The translations under genes were made by a program, and so were the position numbers. Shown here in pieces: positions 44,397 through 54,421 of a stretch of DNA of 64,000 bases. The stretch covers positions 1-64,000 of the forward strand of contig JBEKLU010000003.1 in the NCBI GenBank assembly GCA_050010035.1. The letters are read 5' to 3'. The stretch is from Roseiarcus sp050010035. Its GTDB lineage: Bacteria > Pseudomonadota > Alphaproteobacteria > Rhizobiales > Beijerinckiaceae. Every line of letters begins with the position of its first letter. Within the stretch, counting starts at the first letter, position 1. The notes under the pieces were generated by a model. The model saw only the letters and a program-made list of their open reading frames with translations, was not told the DNA's origin and made no database searches.

Positions 44397-45476
44397 ATGG
44401 ATCGTCGGACGTTCAACAAGTTTCTGGGAAGCGGGCTCGCCGTCGCCGCGACGCCGCTGGCGTTGGGCGCTCGCGCCGCCGAGCCCTTGAAGGTCGGCTT
44501 CGTCTATTACGGCCCGGTGGGCGATTTCGGCTGGACCTATCAGCACGACGTCGCCCGCAAGGAGGTGGAGGCGCATTTCGCCGGCGCGGTGAAGACGTCC
44601 TACGTCGAGAACGTTCCCGAGGGGCCGGACGCGGAGCATGTGATGTCCGACCTCGCCGCCAAGGGCGCCAAGCTGATCTTCGCCACCTCGTTCGGCTACA
44701 TGAACTACGTCATCGCCGCGGCGAAGAAATTCCCCGCCGTCGCGTTCGAGCACTGCGCCGGGCACAAGCGCGCCGCCAACGTTTCGACTTACAACATCCG
44801 CTTCTACGAGGGGCGCTTCGTGCAGGGCGTCATCGCCGGCAAGATCAGCAAGACGGGCGTCGCCGGCTACGTCGGCTCGATCGCGGCGCCGGAAGTCGTG
44901 CAGGGCATGGACGCGTTCATGCTCGGCATGCGCCGCGTCAATCCGACGGCGCGGCTGAAGTTCATCCTGATCAATTCCTGGTACGATCCGGGCAAGGAGG
45001 GCGACGCCGCCAAGGCGCTGATCGACCAGGGCTGCGACGTCATCACCCAGCAGACCGATTCGCCCGCCCCGTTGCAGGTCGCCGAGAGCCGCGGCGTCAA
45101 GGCGTTCGGCGAGGCCACCGACATGGCGAGGTTCGCGCCTCACGCGCAACTCACCGCCGACGTCAACGTCTGGGGGCCCTACTACATCAGGCGCGTCCAG
45201 GCGGCGCTGGACGGGACGTGGAAGAGCGAAGACGTCTGGGGCGGCTTCGCCTCGGGCCTGCTGAGGATGTCGCCGTTCGCCAACATGCCGGACGAGGTGA
45301 AGGCGCTGGCGCAGCAGACCGTCGACGACATCGCCCCCGGCAAGCAGAAGATCTTCGTCGGCCCGCTCGTCGACCAGACGGGCGCGGTAAAACTGCCCGC
45401 CGGCCAGGCGATGGACGACGGAACGCTCTCCGGCCTGCAATGGCTGGTCGAGGGCGTCGAAGGCAAGCTGAGCTGA
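44397..45476 (+). CDS. BMP-family (purine/nucleoside type) ABC substrate-binding protein
   Basis: A 359-residue periplasmic binding protein. The N-terminus MDRRTFNKFLGSG with a following hydrophobic stretch and ARA-A site is a Tat-like signal peptide. The mature part begins 'LKVGFVYYGPVGDFGWTYQHD', and has 'FATSFGYMN' and 'GYVGSI', which are marks of the BMP/Med family whose members bind purine nucleosides or related bases. The matching permease and ATPase genes are not in this window. A purine ligand would suit the XdhD/SsnA/YgfK genes downstream. Confidence 0.88.
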   Translation: MDRRTFNKFLGSGLAVAATPLALGARAAEPLKVGFVYYGPVGDFGWTYQHDVARKEVEAHFAGAVKTSYVENVPEGPDAEHVMSDLAAKGAKLIFATSFGYMNYVIAAAKKFPAVAFEHCAGHKRAANVSTYNIRFYEGRFVQGVIAGKISKTGVAGYVGSIAAPEVVQGMDAFMLGMRRVNPTARLKFILINSWYDPGKEGDAAKALIDQGCDVITQQTDSPAPLQVAESRGVKAFGEATDMARFAPHAQLTADVNVWGPYYIRRVQAALDGTWKSEDVWGGFASGLLRMSPFANMPDEVKALAQQTVDDIAPGKQKIFVGPLVDQTGAVKLPAGQAMDDGTLSGLQWLVEGVEGKLS

Positions 45477-45486
45477 GAAAAGCGAC

Positions 45487-45720
45487 CCCTTCCCCCCTTG
45501 CGGGGGAAGGTGTCACGCGAAGCGTGACGGATGAGGGGGATCGCGCCGTACGGTGCGAGGGCTTCGACGAGCGTCGGTCACTTTCCAACGCGCCGCAAAG
45601 CCGCGCATTGCCATCGCGGTCACCACGCGTATTGAAAGTGCAGAGCCGCCGCGCTTGCGCGCGCCCCCTCATCCGTCATCGCTGACGCGATGACACCTTC
45701 CCCCGCGCAGGGGGGGAAGG
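45487..45720. repeat. Inverted copies of the CCTTCCCCC/CCTCATCCGTC intergenic repeat
   Basis: Left unit 45487-45540 and right unit 45662-45720 are inverted versions of one mosaic: a CCTTCCCCC..GGGGGAAGG hairpin (45488-45510; perfect 9-bp stem) next to TGTCAnGCG...TGACGGATGAGGG. The same core is found at 14898-15048. The 355-bp stretch 45477-45831 between the BMP and YgfK genes holds these repeats and no gene that I can support; the first hairpin may end transcription after the BMP gene. Confidence 0.75.
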
Positions 45721-45831
45721 AATTCGCGACCCTTCGATTTGGCGCCGTCCGCGGCTTCATCGCGATAATCAATTTGCGGATTCTTTCCGCCGCCGCTATT
45801 CCCGCGTGATCTCTCTCGACGGCGCAGCGCC

Positions 45832-47883
45832 ATGGTTCAGTTGGTTCCCCTTCCCTTCGGCGTTCTGATCGCCCGGCTGTTCCGCGAGTTGGAACAGAAG
45901 CGGTCGGCCTTCGATTTGCCCGCGCAGCGCTTCGTTCAGGGCTATCCCGAGCGCGACCTTTCCGTCGCCTTTCACGGCCGTCGCGCCTCGACCCCGTTCG
46001 GCCCCGCCGCCGGCCCGCACACCCAGATGGCCCAGAACATCGTGCTGTCCTGGCTGGCGGGCGGCCGCGTGATCGAGTGCAAGACCGTTCAGGTGAAGGA
46101 CGACATCACAGTGCCGCGGCCGTGCATCGACATGGGAACGGTCGGCTTCAACGTCGAATGGTCGCAGGAGCTGACCGTCGACCAGTCGCTGGAGGAATAC
46201 GTCAAGGGCTCGATGCTGATCGAGATGCTGAAGGCCTCGGGCCTCGCCCCCGGTTTGGGGGAAACGGTGTTCGATATGAGCGTCGGCTACGATCTCGCCG
46301 GCGTCCGCTCCGCCAAGGTCGGCGCCTTCCTCAAGGGCATGATGGACGCGAGCAAGGTGATCGAGCGCCTGCGCGCCGAGATTCCCGACGCCTGGCGCCA
46401 TCTGCGCGACCTGCCCTTCACGACCCGCGTTTCCGACACGCTGACCTTGTCGACCTTCCACGGCTGCCCGCCCGAGGAGATCGAGGCCATCGCCCGATAC
46501 CTCATCGCCGAGGTCGGCCTCGACGTGGTCGTCAAGCTCAACCCGACCTTGCTCGGTCGCGAAGAACTCGACTCCGTCCTTTACGACCGCATGGGCTATA
46601 GCGACATCAAGGTTCCCGACGCGGCCTTCGCCAAGGACGCCAGTTGGGAGCAGATCGTCGCCATGGTGGAGCGGCTCGGCCCACAGGCAGAGGCGCTCGG
46701 GCGCGGCTTCGGCGTCAAGTTCTCCAACACGCTCGTCGTCGAAAACCACAAGAGCTTTTTCCCGGCGAGCGAGCGCCTGATGTACCTTTCCGGGCCGCCG
46801 CTGCACCCGCTGGCCATCGCTCTCGTCAGACGGTTCCGGCGGACTTTCGGCGATCGCTTCCCCATCTCGTTCTCCGCCGGCATAGACGAGGTCAATTTCG
46901 CCGACGCGGTGGCGCTCGGCCTGCAGCCGGTCACCGTCTGCACCGATCTCCTGAAGCCCGGCGGCTACCGGCGCGGCTGGCGCTATCTCGGCGATCTCGT
47001 CAAGCGCATGGAGGCGGTCGGCGCGCCGGACATCGACAGCTTCGTCTTGCGCGCGCACGGTCAGGCCGAGGCGGCGCTCGCCGGGCTCTCTTTGACGGAC
47101 GAGCGCCGCGCTGCGTGCCGCGCCGCGCTTCAGCGCGGCGGTGACTTGCGCGCCGCCGCGGGCGACGCCTTCCCCGCCTGGGTTTCTGCCGCGCGGCTGC
47201 TCAACACCGAAGTCTACGCCGAGCGCGCGCTCGCCGATCGCCGCTACGGCGCCGCCGAGAACGCCACGCCGCCGAAAAAGATCGGCAGCGCCCTGGTGCT
47301 GTTCGACTGCCTGACCTGCGACAAGTGCATTCCGATCTGTCCGAACGACGCGAACTTCAGCTTCGTCATCCCGCCGGGCGAATTCCCCGTCGAACGATTG
47401 ACGCCGAGCGGCGACGGCTGGACCGTCGAGACCGTCGGGGCGCTGCGTCTCGCCAAGCCGAGGCAGATCGGAACCTTCGCCGACGTGTGCAACGAGTGCG
47501 GCCATTGCGACGTGCTGTGCCCCGAGGACGGCGGCCCCTACCTGACGAAGCCGCTGTTCTTCGGCAGCCTCGAATCCTGGGCGGCCTCGCCCCATCGCGA
47601 CGGCTTCGTGTTGGAAAGGAGCGCGAACGGCGTCGTCATGCGCGGCCGCTTCGCCGGGCGCGCCGTGACGATGGAGCGCGGCGACGGCCTCGTCCGATAC
47701 AGCGGCGACGGCTTCGACGTCGTCTTCGATCCCAGCGACGTCGCCGCGACCGCCAAGGGAGAAGCCAACGGTCCCGTCGACCTGACGCCGCTGCGCATCA
47801 TGAGCCAGATTCTCGACGCGGTCAGCGCTCCGCAGGCGATCAATTACGTCAGCGCGGCGCTGGAGCGCGCGGCGGCAGGCTGA
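45832..47883 (+). CDS. ygfK: YgfK-like iron-sulfur protein lacking the central flavoprotein domain
   Basis: A 683-residue protein that starts like YgfK: 'STPFGPAAGPHTQMAQNIVLSWLAGGRVIECKT' (a dihydroorotate dehydrogenase-like barrel), 'LSTFHGCPPEEIEAI', 'VKLNPTLLG' and 'TDLLKPGGY'. It ends like YgfK too, with two 4Fe-4S sites, CLTCDKCIPICP (about 492) and CNECGHCDVLCP (about 553). The middle part of E. coli YgfK (1032 residues), a GltD-like FAD/NAD module with VIGAGPAG and VVGAGNTA motifs, is absent here. The reading frame is clean, so this is a natural short form. YgfK belongs to xdhD/ssnA clusters that break down purines without oxygen. Here electrons must come from another carrier, for example the ferredoxin at 43970. 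Confidence 0.85.
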   Translation: MVQLVPLPFGVLIARLFRELEQKRSAFDLPAQRFVQGYPERDLSVAFHGRRASTPFGPAAGPHTQMAQNIVLSWLAGGRVIECKTVQVKDDITVPRPCIDMGTVGFNVEWSQELTVDQSLEEYVKGSMLIEMLKASGLAPGLGETVFDMSVGYDLAGVRSAKVGAFLKGMMDASKVIERLRAEIPDAWRHLRDLPFTTRVSDTLTLSTFHGCPPEEIEAIARYLIAEVGLDVVVKLNPTLLGREELDSVLYDRMGYSDIKVPDAAFAKDASWEQIVAMVERLGPQAEALGRGFGVKFSNTLVVENHKSFFPASERLMYLSGPPLHPLAIALVRRFRRTFGDRFPISFSAGIDEVNFADAVALGLQPVTVCTDLLKPGGYRRGWRYLGDLVKRMEAVGAPDIDSFVLRAHGQAEAALAGLSLTDERRAACRAALQRGGDLRAAAGDAFPAWVSAARLLNTEVYAERALADRRYGAAENATPPKKIGSALVLFDCLTCDKCIPICPNDANFSFVIPPGEFPVERLTPSGDGWTVETVGALRLAKPRQIGTFADVCNECGHCDVLCPEDGGPYLTKPLFFGSLESWAASPHRDGFVLERSANGVVMRGRFAGRAVTMERGDGLVRYSGDGFDVVFDPSDVAATAKGEANGPVDLTPLRIMSQILDAVSAPQAINYVSAALERAAAG

Positions 47884-47889
47884 GTTGCA

Positions 47890-49523
47890 TCAACTCCTCG
47901 CCGGGCTCGTAAGCACGCGGCCGGGGAACGGGCGCGGCGCGCTCAGGGCGCCGTGGTCGAGCACAAGATGGCCGTGGATCCAGACCATGTCGATGCCGAC
48001 CGGCCGGATCGACGGCTCGAGATAGTCGTTGCGCTCGGCGACGGTCTCGGGATCGAACAGCGTCAGCGAGGCGTCCGCCCCGACCCTGAGCGCCGGATCG
48101 GGAAGATTGAGGAAGCGGCACGGCAACGTCGCCATCCGCCAGATCATCTGCTCCAGCGGCACGCCCATTTCGCGGCCCATGCGCAGCGCCTTGGGAAAGG
48201 CCCCGAGCGAGCGCGGATGCGGCTTCTGCCCGGGCCCCGGCATCAGCCCGTCGGTGCAGATCGCCATGGTCGGCCGACGGAAGAAGCGCTCCATGGTGGC
48301 GTCGTTGCCGTAATGGGTGATGATGGCGATCTCGCCGTCGTTGGCGGCGTAGAAATCGAACACCGCGGCGAACGCGGCGTCGCTGGTCAGATCGGCGGCG
48401 CGCGCGACGTCGCCGAGGCGCCGCCCGAGCCACGCGTCGCCGACGCCCGGCTTCACGCCGGCGATCTGGATGCCGTCGAGCCCGCCGCAGAAATGGACGA
48501 AATTGTCCCAGCTCTTAAAATCGGTCCGCATCTTGTCGGTCATCGCCCGGCGCAGCGCCGGGTCGGCGAGGCGGGTGAGGAATTCGCCGCGCCCGCCCGC
48601 GCGCATCTCCGGCGGGAAGATGGCGTCGCCGGTGGTGGAGCCGGCGGTGTAGGGGTACATGTTCTCCATGGTGGGGATGAGCGAGGCGGCGTCGGCGAGG
48701 ATGCTCTCGAGCTCGCCGATGCGATCGTAATTCTGCGCCCCCGCGATCTTGGAGTGCTCGTTGCAGTAGGCGCCGCCGCCGTCGATCGCCGCCTCCACCA
48801 CTTCCCTAACGCTGGCGATGATGTTGTCGCTCTCCGAGCGCAGGTGGGGGAACAGCGCGCCGGGCTTGACCCGGTTGAAGGCCCGCACCAGCGCCGTGAT
48901 CTCGCGCTGGTCGCAGTAGACCGCGGGATTGTAGACGAGCCCGGTCGACAGGCCGAGCGTCAGCGGCGCCTCGCGGCGCACGACCTTGGCCATCGCCGCG
49001 ATCTCGGCGTCGGTCGCGACCCGCGCGACGTTGCTCATGACCACTCGGCGGACCGCCGAATGGCCGAGATAGATCCCCATGTCGGTGACCGAACGGCCGC
49101 GATGCCAGGCGAGGAACTCGGCGACCGTGCTCCACGTCCATTCGCCCGCAATCGCGCCGTCGAGCGGCTTGAGCTGAGCGGCGTATTGCGAGCGCTGCGC
49201 CTCGGCGACCGGCGCCGGGGAGAGGCCGTCGACGCCGCAGATGCGCTTGGTGACGCCGCCGAGGATGGCGAGCTCGCAGGCGACCGGCAGGCCGCTGGCG
49301 CCGAGCGCCGTTCCGCCGAGCGCGCCGTGATTGTGGGTGTCGACGAAGCCCGGCGCCAGCGCTCGCCCCTTCGCGTCGATCACCCGGTCGGCCGTCTGGG
49401 CTTGCGACAGGTCCACCGCGCCCAGCGCGGCGATGACGTCGTCTTCGATGAGCGCGTCGCCGAGAAACGGCGGCGTCACGCCGTCGCCGGTGACGATGCG
49501 CGCGTTGCGGACGAGCTGGCGCA

Positions 49524-49524
<1 letters not shown>
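47890..49524 (-). CDS. Amidohydrolase of the D-aminoacylase/dihydropyrimidinase superfamily
   Basis: A 544-residue metal-dependent hydrolase. It has the paired His motif 'PGFVDTHNHG', the 'GLSTGLVYNP' segment of N-acyl-D-amino acid deacylases, 'HLRSESDN' and 'NEHSK' His/Glu ligands, and the C-terminal 'GIDMVWIHGHLVLDHG'. It takes the place that a hydantoinase (HyuA) has in related purine clusters. The start is ATG 49524, which overlaps the stop of the M20 gene (ATGA); a TTG one codon upstream is not needed. It is convergent with ygfK, with six bases between their stops. Confidence 0.85.
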
Positions 49525-50753
<1,229 letters not shown>

Positions 50754-50824
50754 CGGGCGCTCTCCGCTCGCCGCGTCGCCGCCCGCCCCCAAGCGGGCGC
50801 GTCGTTGCGCGGTCGGCGGGCAAT

Positions 50825-50868
50825 GAAACACTTGTTTCGTCGTTGCGTCCAGACAAAATTCATGTTTC
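50825..50868. promoter_or_regulatory. Candidate RpiR operator region
   Basis: GAAACA-CT-TGTTTC at 50825-50838 is a palindrome with perfect 6-bp arms. A further TGTTTC half-site is at 50863-50868, 30 bp from the first TGTTTC, or about three helical turns. Both lie in the 126-bp gap between the divergent M20 and RpiR genes, the usual place for an RpiR-type operator. Confidence 0.45.
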
Positions 50869-50879
50869 TTATCGCATTC

Positions 50880-51719
50880 ATGACCCCGCGGTTGGAACAG
50901 ACGATCAGGAAATTCTACGATCGGCTGCCGGTCGGCGAACGCAAGCTCGCCGACGTCGTCCTCGACATGCGAGGCGAGCTTGCGGGCTATTCGGCGACCG
51001 AGCTCGCCGAGAGCGCCGGGGTCTCCAAGGCGACCGCGAGCCGCCTGGTGCGCCGCCTCGGGTTCGCCGACTATCACGAAATGCGCCAGCAGGCGCGCGC
51101 CGGCGCGGCGAACGGATCGCCCCTGGCCGAGATCGCCCGCGCCAGCGCGCAAGAGAGCGCGCTCGGGCGCCATCTCGATCACGACGTGGCCTGCCTGACC
51201 GCTGCGCTCGACGGGGCTTCCGCCGACCTCGCCCGGCGCGCCGTCGCGATCCTGGCGAAAGCCGATCGGGTTTGGGTCGTCGGGTTCCGCAACAGCTATG
51301 CGCTGGCGCTCTACGCGCGCGAGCTGCTGGCGCAGGTCAAACCCGACGTGCGGCTGCTGCCGGCGCCCGGCCAGACCGTCGCCGAGGAGCTCTCCGCGCT
51401 CGCAGAGGGCGACGCGGCGCTCATGCTCGGCTTTCGCCGCCGCCCGCGCCGCTTCGCCGAAATCCTGCGCGTCGCCGCCGAGGCCAAGGCGCGCATCGTT
51501 CTCATCGGCGACCCGTCGCTGGGCGATCTCGATCAGCGCGCCGACGTCACCTTTCGCTGCCCGAGTCGCGGGGCCGGGCCGTTCGACACCTACGTCGCCC
51601 CGATCAGCCTCTTGAATTTCCTCTGCTCGGGGGTCGCCTTGGCTTTGGGCGAAGCGGCGCAAAAGCGGCTTCGGCTGAGCGAGCGGCTGCACGAGCGGTT
51701 CGCCGACTTCAGTCTCTGA
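50880..51719 (+). CDS. RpiR/MurR-family transcriptional regulator
   Basis: A 279-residue regulator: N-terminal helix-turn-helix ('YSATELAESAGVSKATASRLVRRLGF', about 35-60) and a C-terminal SIS sugar-isomerase domain ('VWVVGFRNSYALALYAREL'). RpiR proteins often control purine or hydantoin and ureide use as well as sugars. ATG 50880 is chosen because family members begin about there and because the in-frame ATG at 50823 would place the GAAACA..TGTTTC palindrome inside the coding region. It lies between the divergent hydrolase pair and the XdhD/SsnA pair, which it probably governs. Confidence 0.9.
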   Translation: MTPRLEQTIRKFYDRLPVGERKLADVVLDMRGELAGYSATELAESAGVSKATASRLVRRLGFADYHEMRQQARAGAANGSPLAEIARASAQESALGRHLDHDVACLTAALDGASADLARRAVAILAKADRVWVVGFRNSYALALYARELLAQVKPDVRLLPAPGQTVAEELSALAEGDAALMLGFRRRPRRFAEILRVAAEAKARIVLIGDPSLGDLDQRADVTFRCPSRGAGPFDTYVAPISLLNFLCSGVALALGEAAQKRLRLSERLHERFADFSL

Positions 51720-51781
51720 CGCTAAAGGGGATCGCGACATTGGCCCATGCGCACGACAGAGACCCGAGCGGGACAGGCGTC

Positions 51782-54421
51782 ATGAAGACCATCAGCTTTC
51801 GTCTCAACGGAGAAGCCCGCCGCATCGAGACCTGGCCCGACGAGCCGCTGATCGACGTGCTGCGCCAAACCTTCAAGCTGAAATCCGTCAAGGCGGGCTG
51901 CGCGCCGCAGAAGGAGTGCGGCAGTTGCGTGGCGCTCATCGACGGCGTTCCCAAGGTGACGTGCTCGGTGCGCATCGCGCAGGTGGAAGGGCGCGCCGTG
52001 CTCACGCTCGAAGGCGTTTCCGACAACGAGCGCCGGCTCTACGCCGACGCCTTTCAGGTCGCCGCCGGGCTGCAATGCGGCTTCTGCACGCCCGGGCTGG
52101 TGCTGCGCATCAAGTGGATGACCGACCAGCGCCGTCCGTTGTCGCGCACGGAGATCGCGCGGATGCTCGACGGGCATCTGTGCCGCTGCACCGGATACGT
52201 GAAGATCATCGACGCGGTCGAACTGATCCAGGCGGCCAAGCAGGGCGGCGCCCTGCCGGCGGCGGTCGAGGACGGCGGCGTCGGCGCGCGGCTCAAGCGC
52301 TACCAGGGCGGCGAACTCGCCCTCGGCGCGCGCCCCTTCGTCGCCGACATCGACGTCTCCGGCATGCTCTACGGCGTTGTCGTGCTGTCCAAGCACGCGC
52401 GCGCCCGGGTCATCAGGATCGACGCCTCCAAGGCGCTCGCCCTTCCCGGCGTCGCCGCGGTGGCGACCGCGCGCGACGTGCCGGGCGACCGCTGGGTCGG
52501 CCAGATCTACCAGGACTGGCCCTGCTTCGTCGCCGAGGGCGAAGAGGTGCGCTGCGTCGGCGACGTGGTGGCGGCGGTGGCCGCCGAGAGTCCGCGCGTC
52601 GCCCGCCAGGCGGCGAGCCTTGTCGAGGTCGAGTACGAGCCGCTGGCGCCGGTCCTCGACCCCGCCGAGGCGATCAATCCGGGGGCGCCGCAGGTCAACC
52701 CCAGGCACGACAACGTGCTGTCGGTGACGCGCTACGCCAGGGGCGACGTGGAGGCGGCGCTCGCCCAGTCGGCGCACGTGGTTGGCGGCGTCTGGACGAC
52801 GCAGCGCATCGAGCATCTGTTCCTCGAGCCCGAGGCGGCCCTCGCCGTGCCGCTGCCCGACGGCCGTCTCCACTTCTACTCCCAGGGCCAGGGCATCTTC
52901 GAGGATCGCCGACAGGTCGCCTCGGTGCTCGGCGAACCCGAGGAGCGCCTGTTCTTCGAGCTCATGCCGAACGGCGGCGGTTTCGGCGGCAAGGAGGACA
53001 TGACGATCCAGGCGCAAACCGCGTTGCTGGCGCGCATGACCGGGCGCCCGGTGCGGATCGAGCTCAACCGCGAGGAATCGATCCTGATGCACCCCAAGCG
53101 CCATCCTCTGACGATGACCTACACGGTGGGCTGCGACGCGGACGGCCGGCTGACGGCGGCCAAGGTGGATATCCTCGGCGATTCCGGCGCCTACGCCTCG
53201 GTGGGCGGCAAGGTGCTGGAACGGGCCGCGGCGCACGCTTGCGGGCCCTACCGGATGCCGGCGCTCGCCATCGAGGCCGTCGCCGCCTACACCAACAATC
53301 CGCCGTGCGGCGCGATGCGCGGCTTCGGCGCCAATCAAGCCAGTTTCGCCATCGAGGGCTGTCTCGACCTGCTCGCCGCCAAAGCCGGCCTCGACCGCTG
53401 GGAAATGCGCTGGCGCAACATTTTGCGCGTCGGCGACGTCTTCACCACCGGGCAGGTCCTGGAAAAGTCGGTGGGCGTCGAGAAGACGCTGCTGGCGGTC
53501 AAGAGCGCCTACGACGCGGCGCGCGCCGAGGGGCGCGCCGTCGGCATCGCCTGCGCCATCAAGAACGTCGGGCTCGGCAACGGCGCGATCGAATACGGAA
53601 AATCCCGGCTGGCGGTGCACAGCGACGGCACGGTCGACCTCCATACCGGCTTCACCGAAATGGGCCAGGGGCTGCTGACCATCCTCACCCAGTGCGCCGT
53701 CGAAGTGACGGGACTGCCGGCCGGGATCTTCCGCCCGCAGGTCAACACCCGCTACGAATTGGGCGGCGGCCAGACGACGGGTTCGCGCGGCAGCCTGATC
53801 GCCGGGCGGGCGGTGATCGACGCGGCCGAGAAGCTCAAGGCGGACCTCGACAGCGGGCTCACTCTCGCCGACCTCGCCGGCCGCGTTTATGCGGGAGAGA
53901 TCCGCATCGACGACACGACCGCGCCCGGCGAGCTGAAGAACGGCAAGATCAAGACCCACACCACCTTCGGCTGGGCGACCCAGGTGGCGGTGCTCGACGA
54001 GAACGGCGCTCTTCAGCGGGTGATCGCCGCCCACGACGTCGGCCGCGCCTTGAACCCGCAGCAATGCGAGGCGCAGATCCAGGGGGCGGTGCATATGGGG
54101 CTCGGCTACGCCCTGACCGAGGAGCTGCCGTGCAAGAACGGCAGGCCGGTCACCTTCAAGCTGCGCGAGATCGGCGTCCTGCGCGCCCAGCACATGCCCG
54201 AGGTCGAGGTCATCCTGGTCGAGGACCCCGAACCGGAGGGCCCGTTCGGCGCCAAGGGGGTCGGCGAGATCGGCCTCGTTCCCACGGCGGGCGCGGTGGC
54301 GGGGGCGCTGGAGGCCTATGACGGCGTGCGGCGCATGCGCCTGCCGATGAAGGATTCGCCGGCCGCGCGCGCCATCAATCTCGGCCGCATTCCCGACGCC
54401 GACCGCGACCAATGGCATTGA
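51782..54421 (+). CDS. XdhD-like molybdenum hydroxylase (2Fe-2S and Mo domains fused, no FAD domain)
   Basis: An 879-residue protein of the xanthine dehydrogenase family. The first 160 residues bind two 2Fe-2S clusters (Cys40, Cys46, Cys49, Cys61; then CGFC ... CRC). The rest is the molybdopterin part with 'NGGGFGGKED', 'MRGFGANQ' and the catalytic Glu in 'GVGEIGLVP'. Normal XDH has an FAD domain between; here the halves are joined directly as in E. coli XdhD. The likely reaction is hydroxylation or dehydroxylation at a purine carbon, with electrons leaving through iron-sulfur carriers instead of NAD. Members of this branch are linked with selenium in some bacteria, but no in-frame TGA or selenium gene is visible here. 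Confidence 0.9.
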   Translation: MKTISFRLNGEARRIETWPDEPLIDVLRQTFKLKSVKAGCAPQKECGSCVALIDGVPKVTCSVRIAQVEGRAVLTLEGVSDNERRLYADAFQVAAGLQCGFCTPGLVLRIKWMTDQRRPLSRTEIARMLDGHLCRCTGYVKIIDAVELIQAAKQGGALPAAVEDGGVGARLKRYQGGELALGARPFVADIDVSGMLYGVVVLSKHARARVIRIDASKALALPGVAAVATARDVPGDRWVGQIYQDWPCFVAEGEEVRCVGDVVAAVAAESPRVARQAASLVEVEYEPLAPVLDPAEAINPGAPQVNPRHDNVLSVTRYARGDVEAALAQSAHVVGGVWTTQRIEHLFLEPEAALAVPLPDGRLHFYSQGQGIFEDRRQVASVLGEPEERLFFELMPNGGGFGGKEDMTIQAQTALLARMTGRPVRIELNREESILMHPKRHPLTMTYTVGCDADGRLTAAKVDILGDSGAYASVGGKVLERAAAHACGPYRMPALAIEAVAAYTNNPPCGAMRGFGANQASFAIEGCLDLLAAKAGLDRWEMRWRNILRVGDVFTTGQVLEKSVGVEKTLLAVKSAYDAARAEGRAVGIACAIKNVGLGNGAIEYGKSRLAVHSDGTVDLHTGFTEMGQGLLTILTQCAVEVTGLPAGIFRPQVNTRYELGGGQTTGSRGSLIAGRAVIDAAEKLKADLDSGLTLADLAGRVYAGEIRIDDTTAPGELKNGKIKTHTTFGWATQVAVLDENGALQRVIAAHDVGRALNPQQCEAQIQGAVHMGLGYALTEELPCKNGRPVTFKLREIGVLRAQHMPEVEVILVEDPEPEGPFGAKGVGEIGLVPTAGAVAGALEAYDGVRRMRLPMKDSPAARAINLGRIPDADRDQWH

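Noticed and set aside
51782..54421. Selenoprotein or in-frame TGA in the XdhD-like gene
   Set aside because: The frame is uninterrupted and no Sec machinery or SECIS-like context is visible; the selenium link is only a family association.
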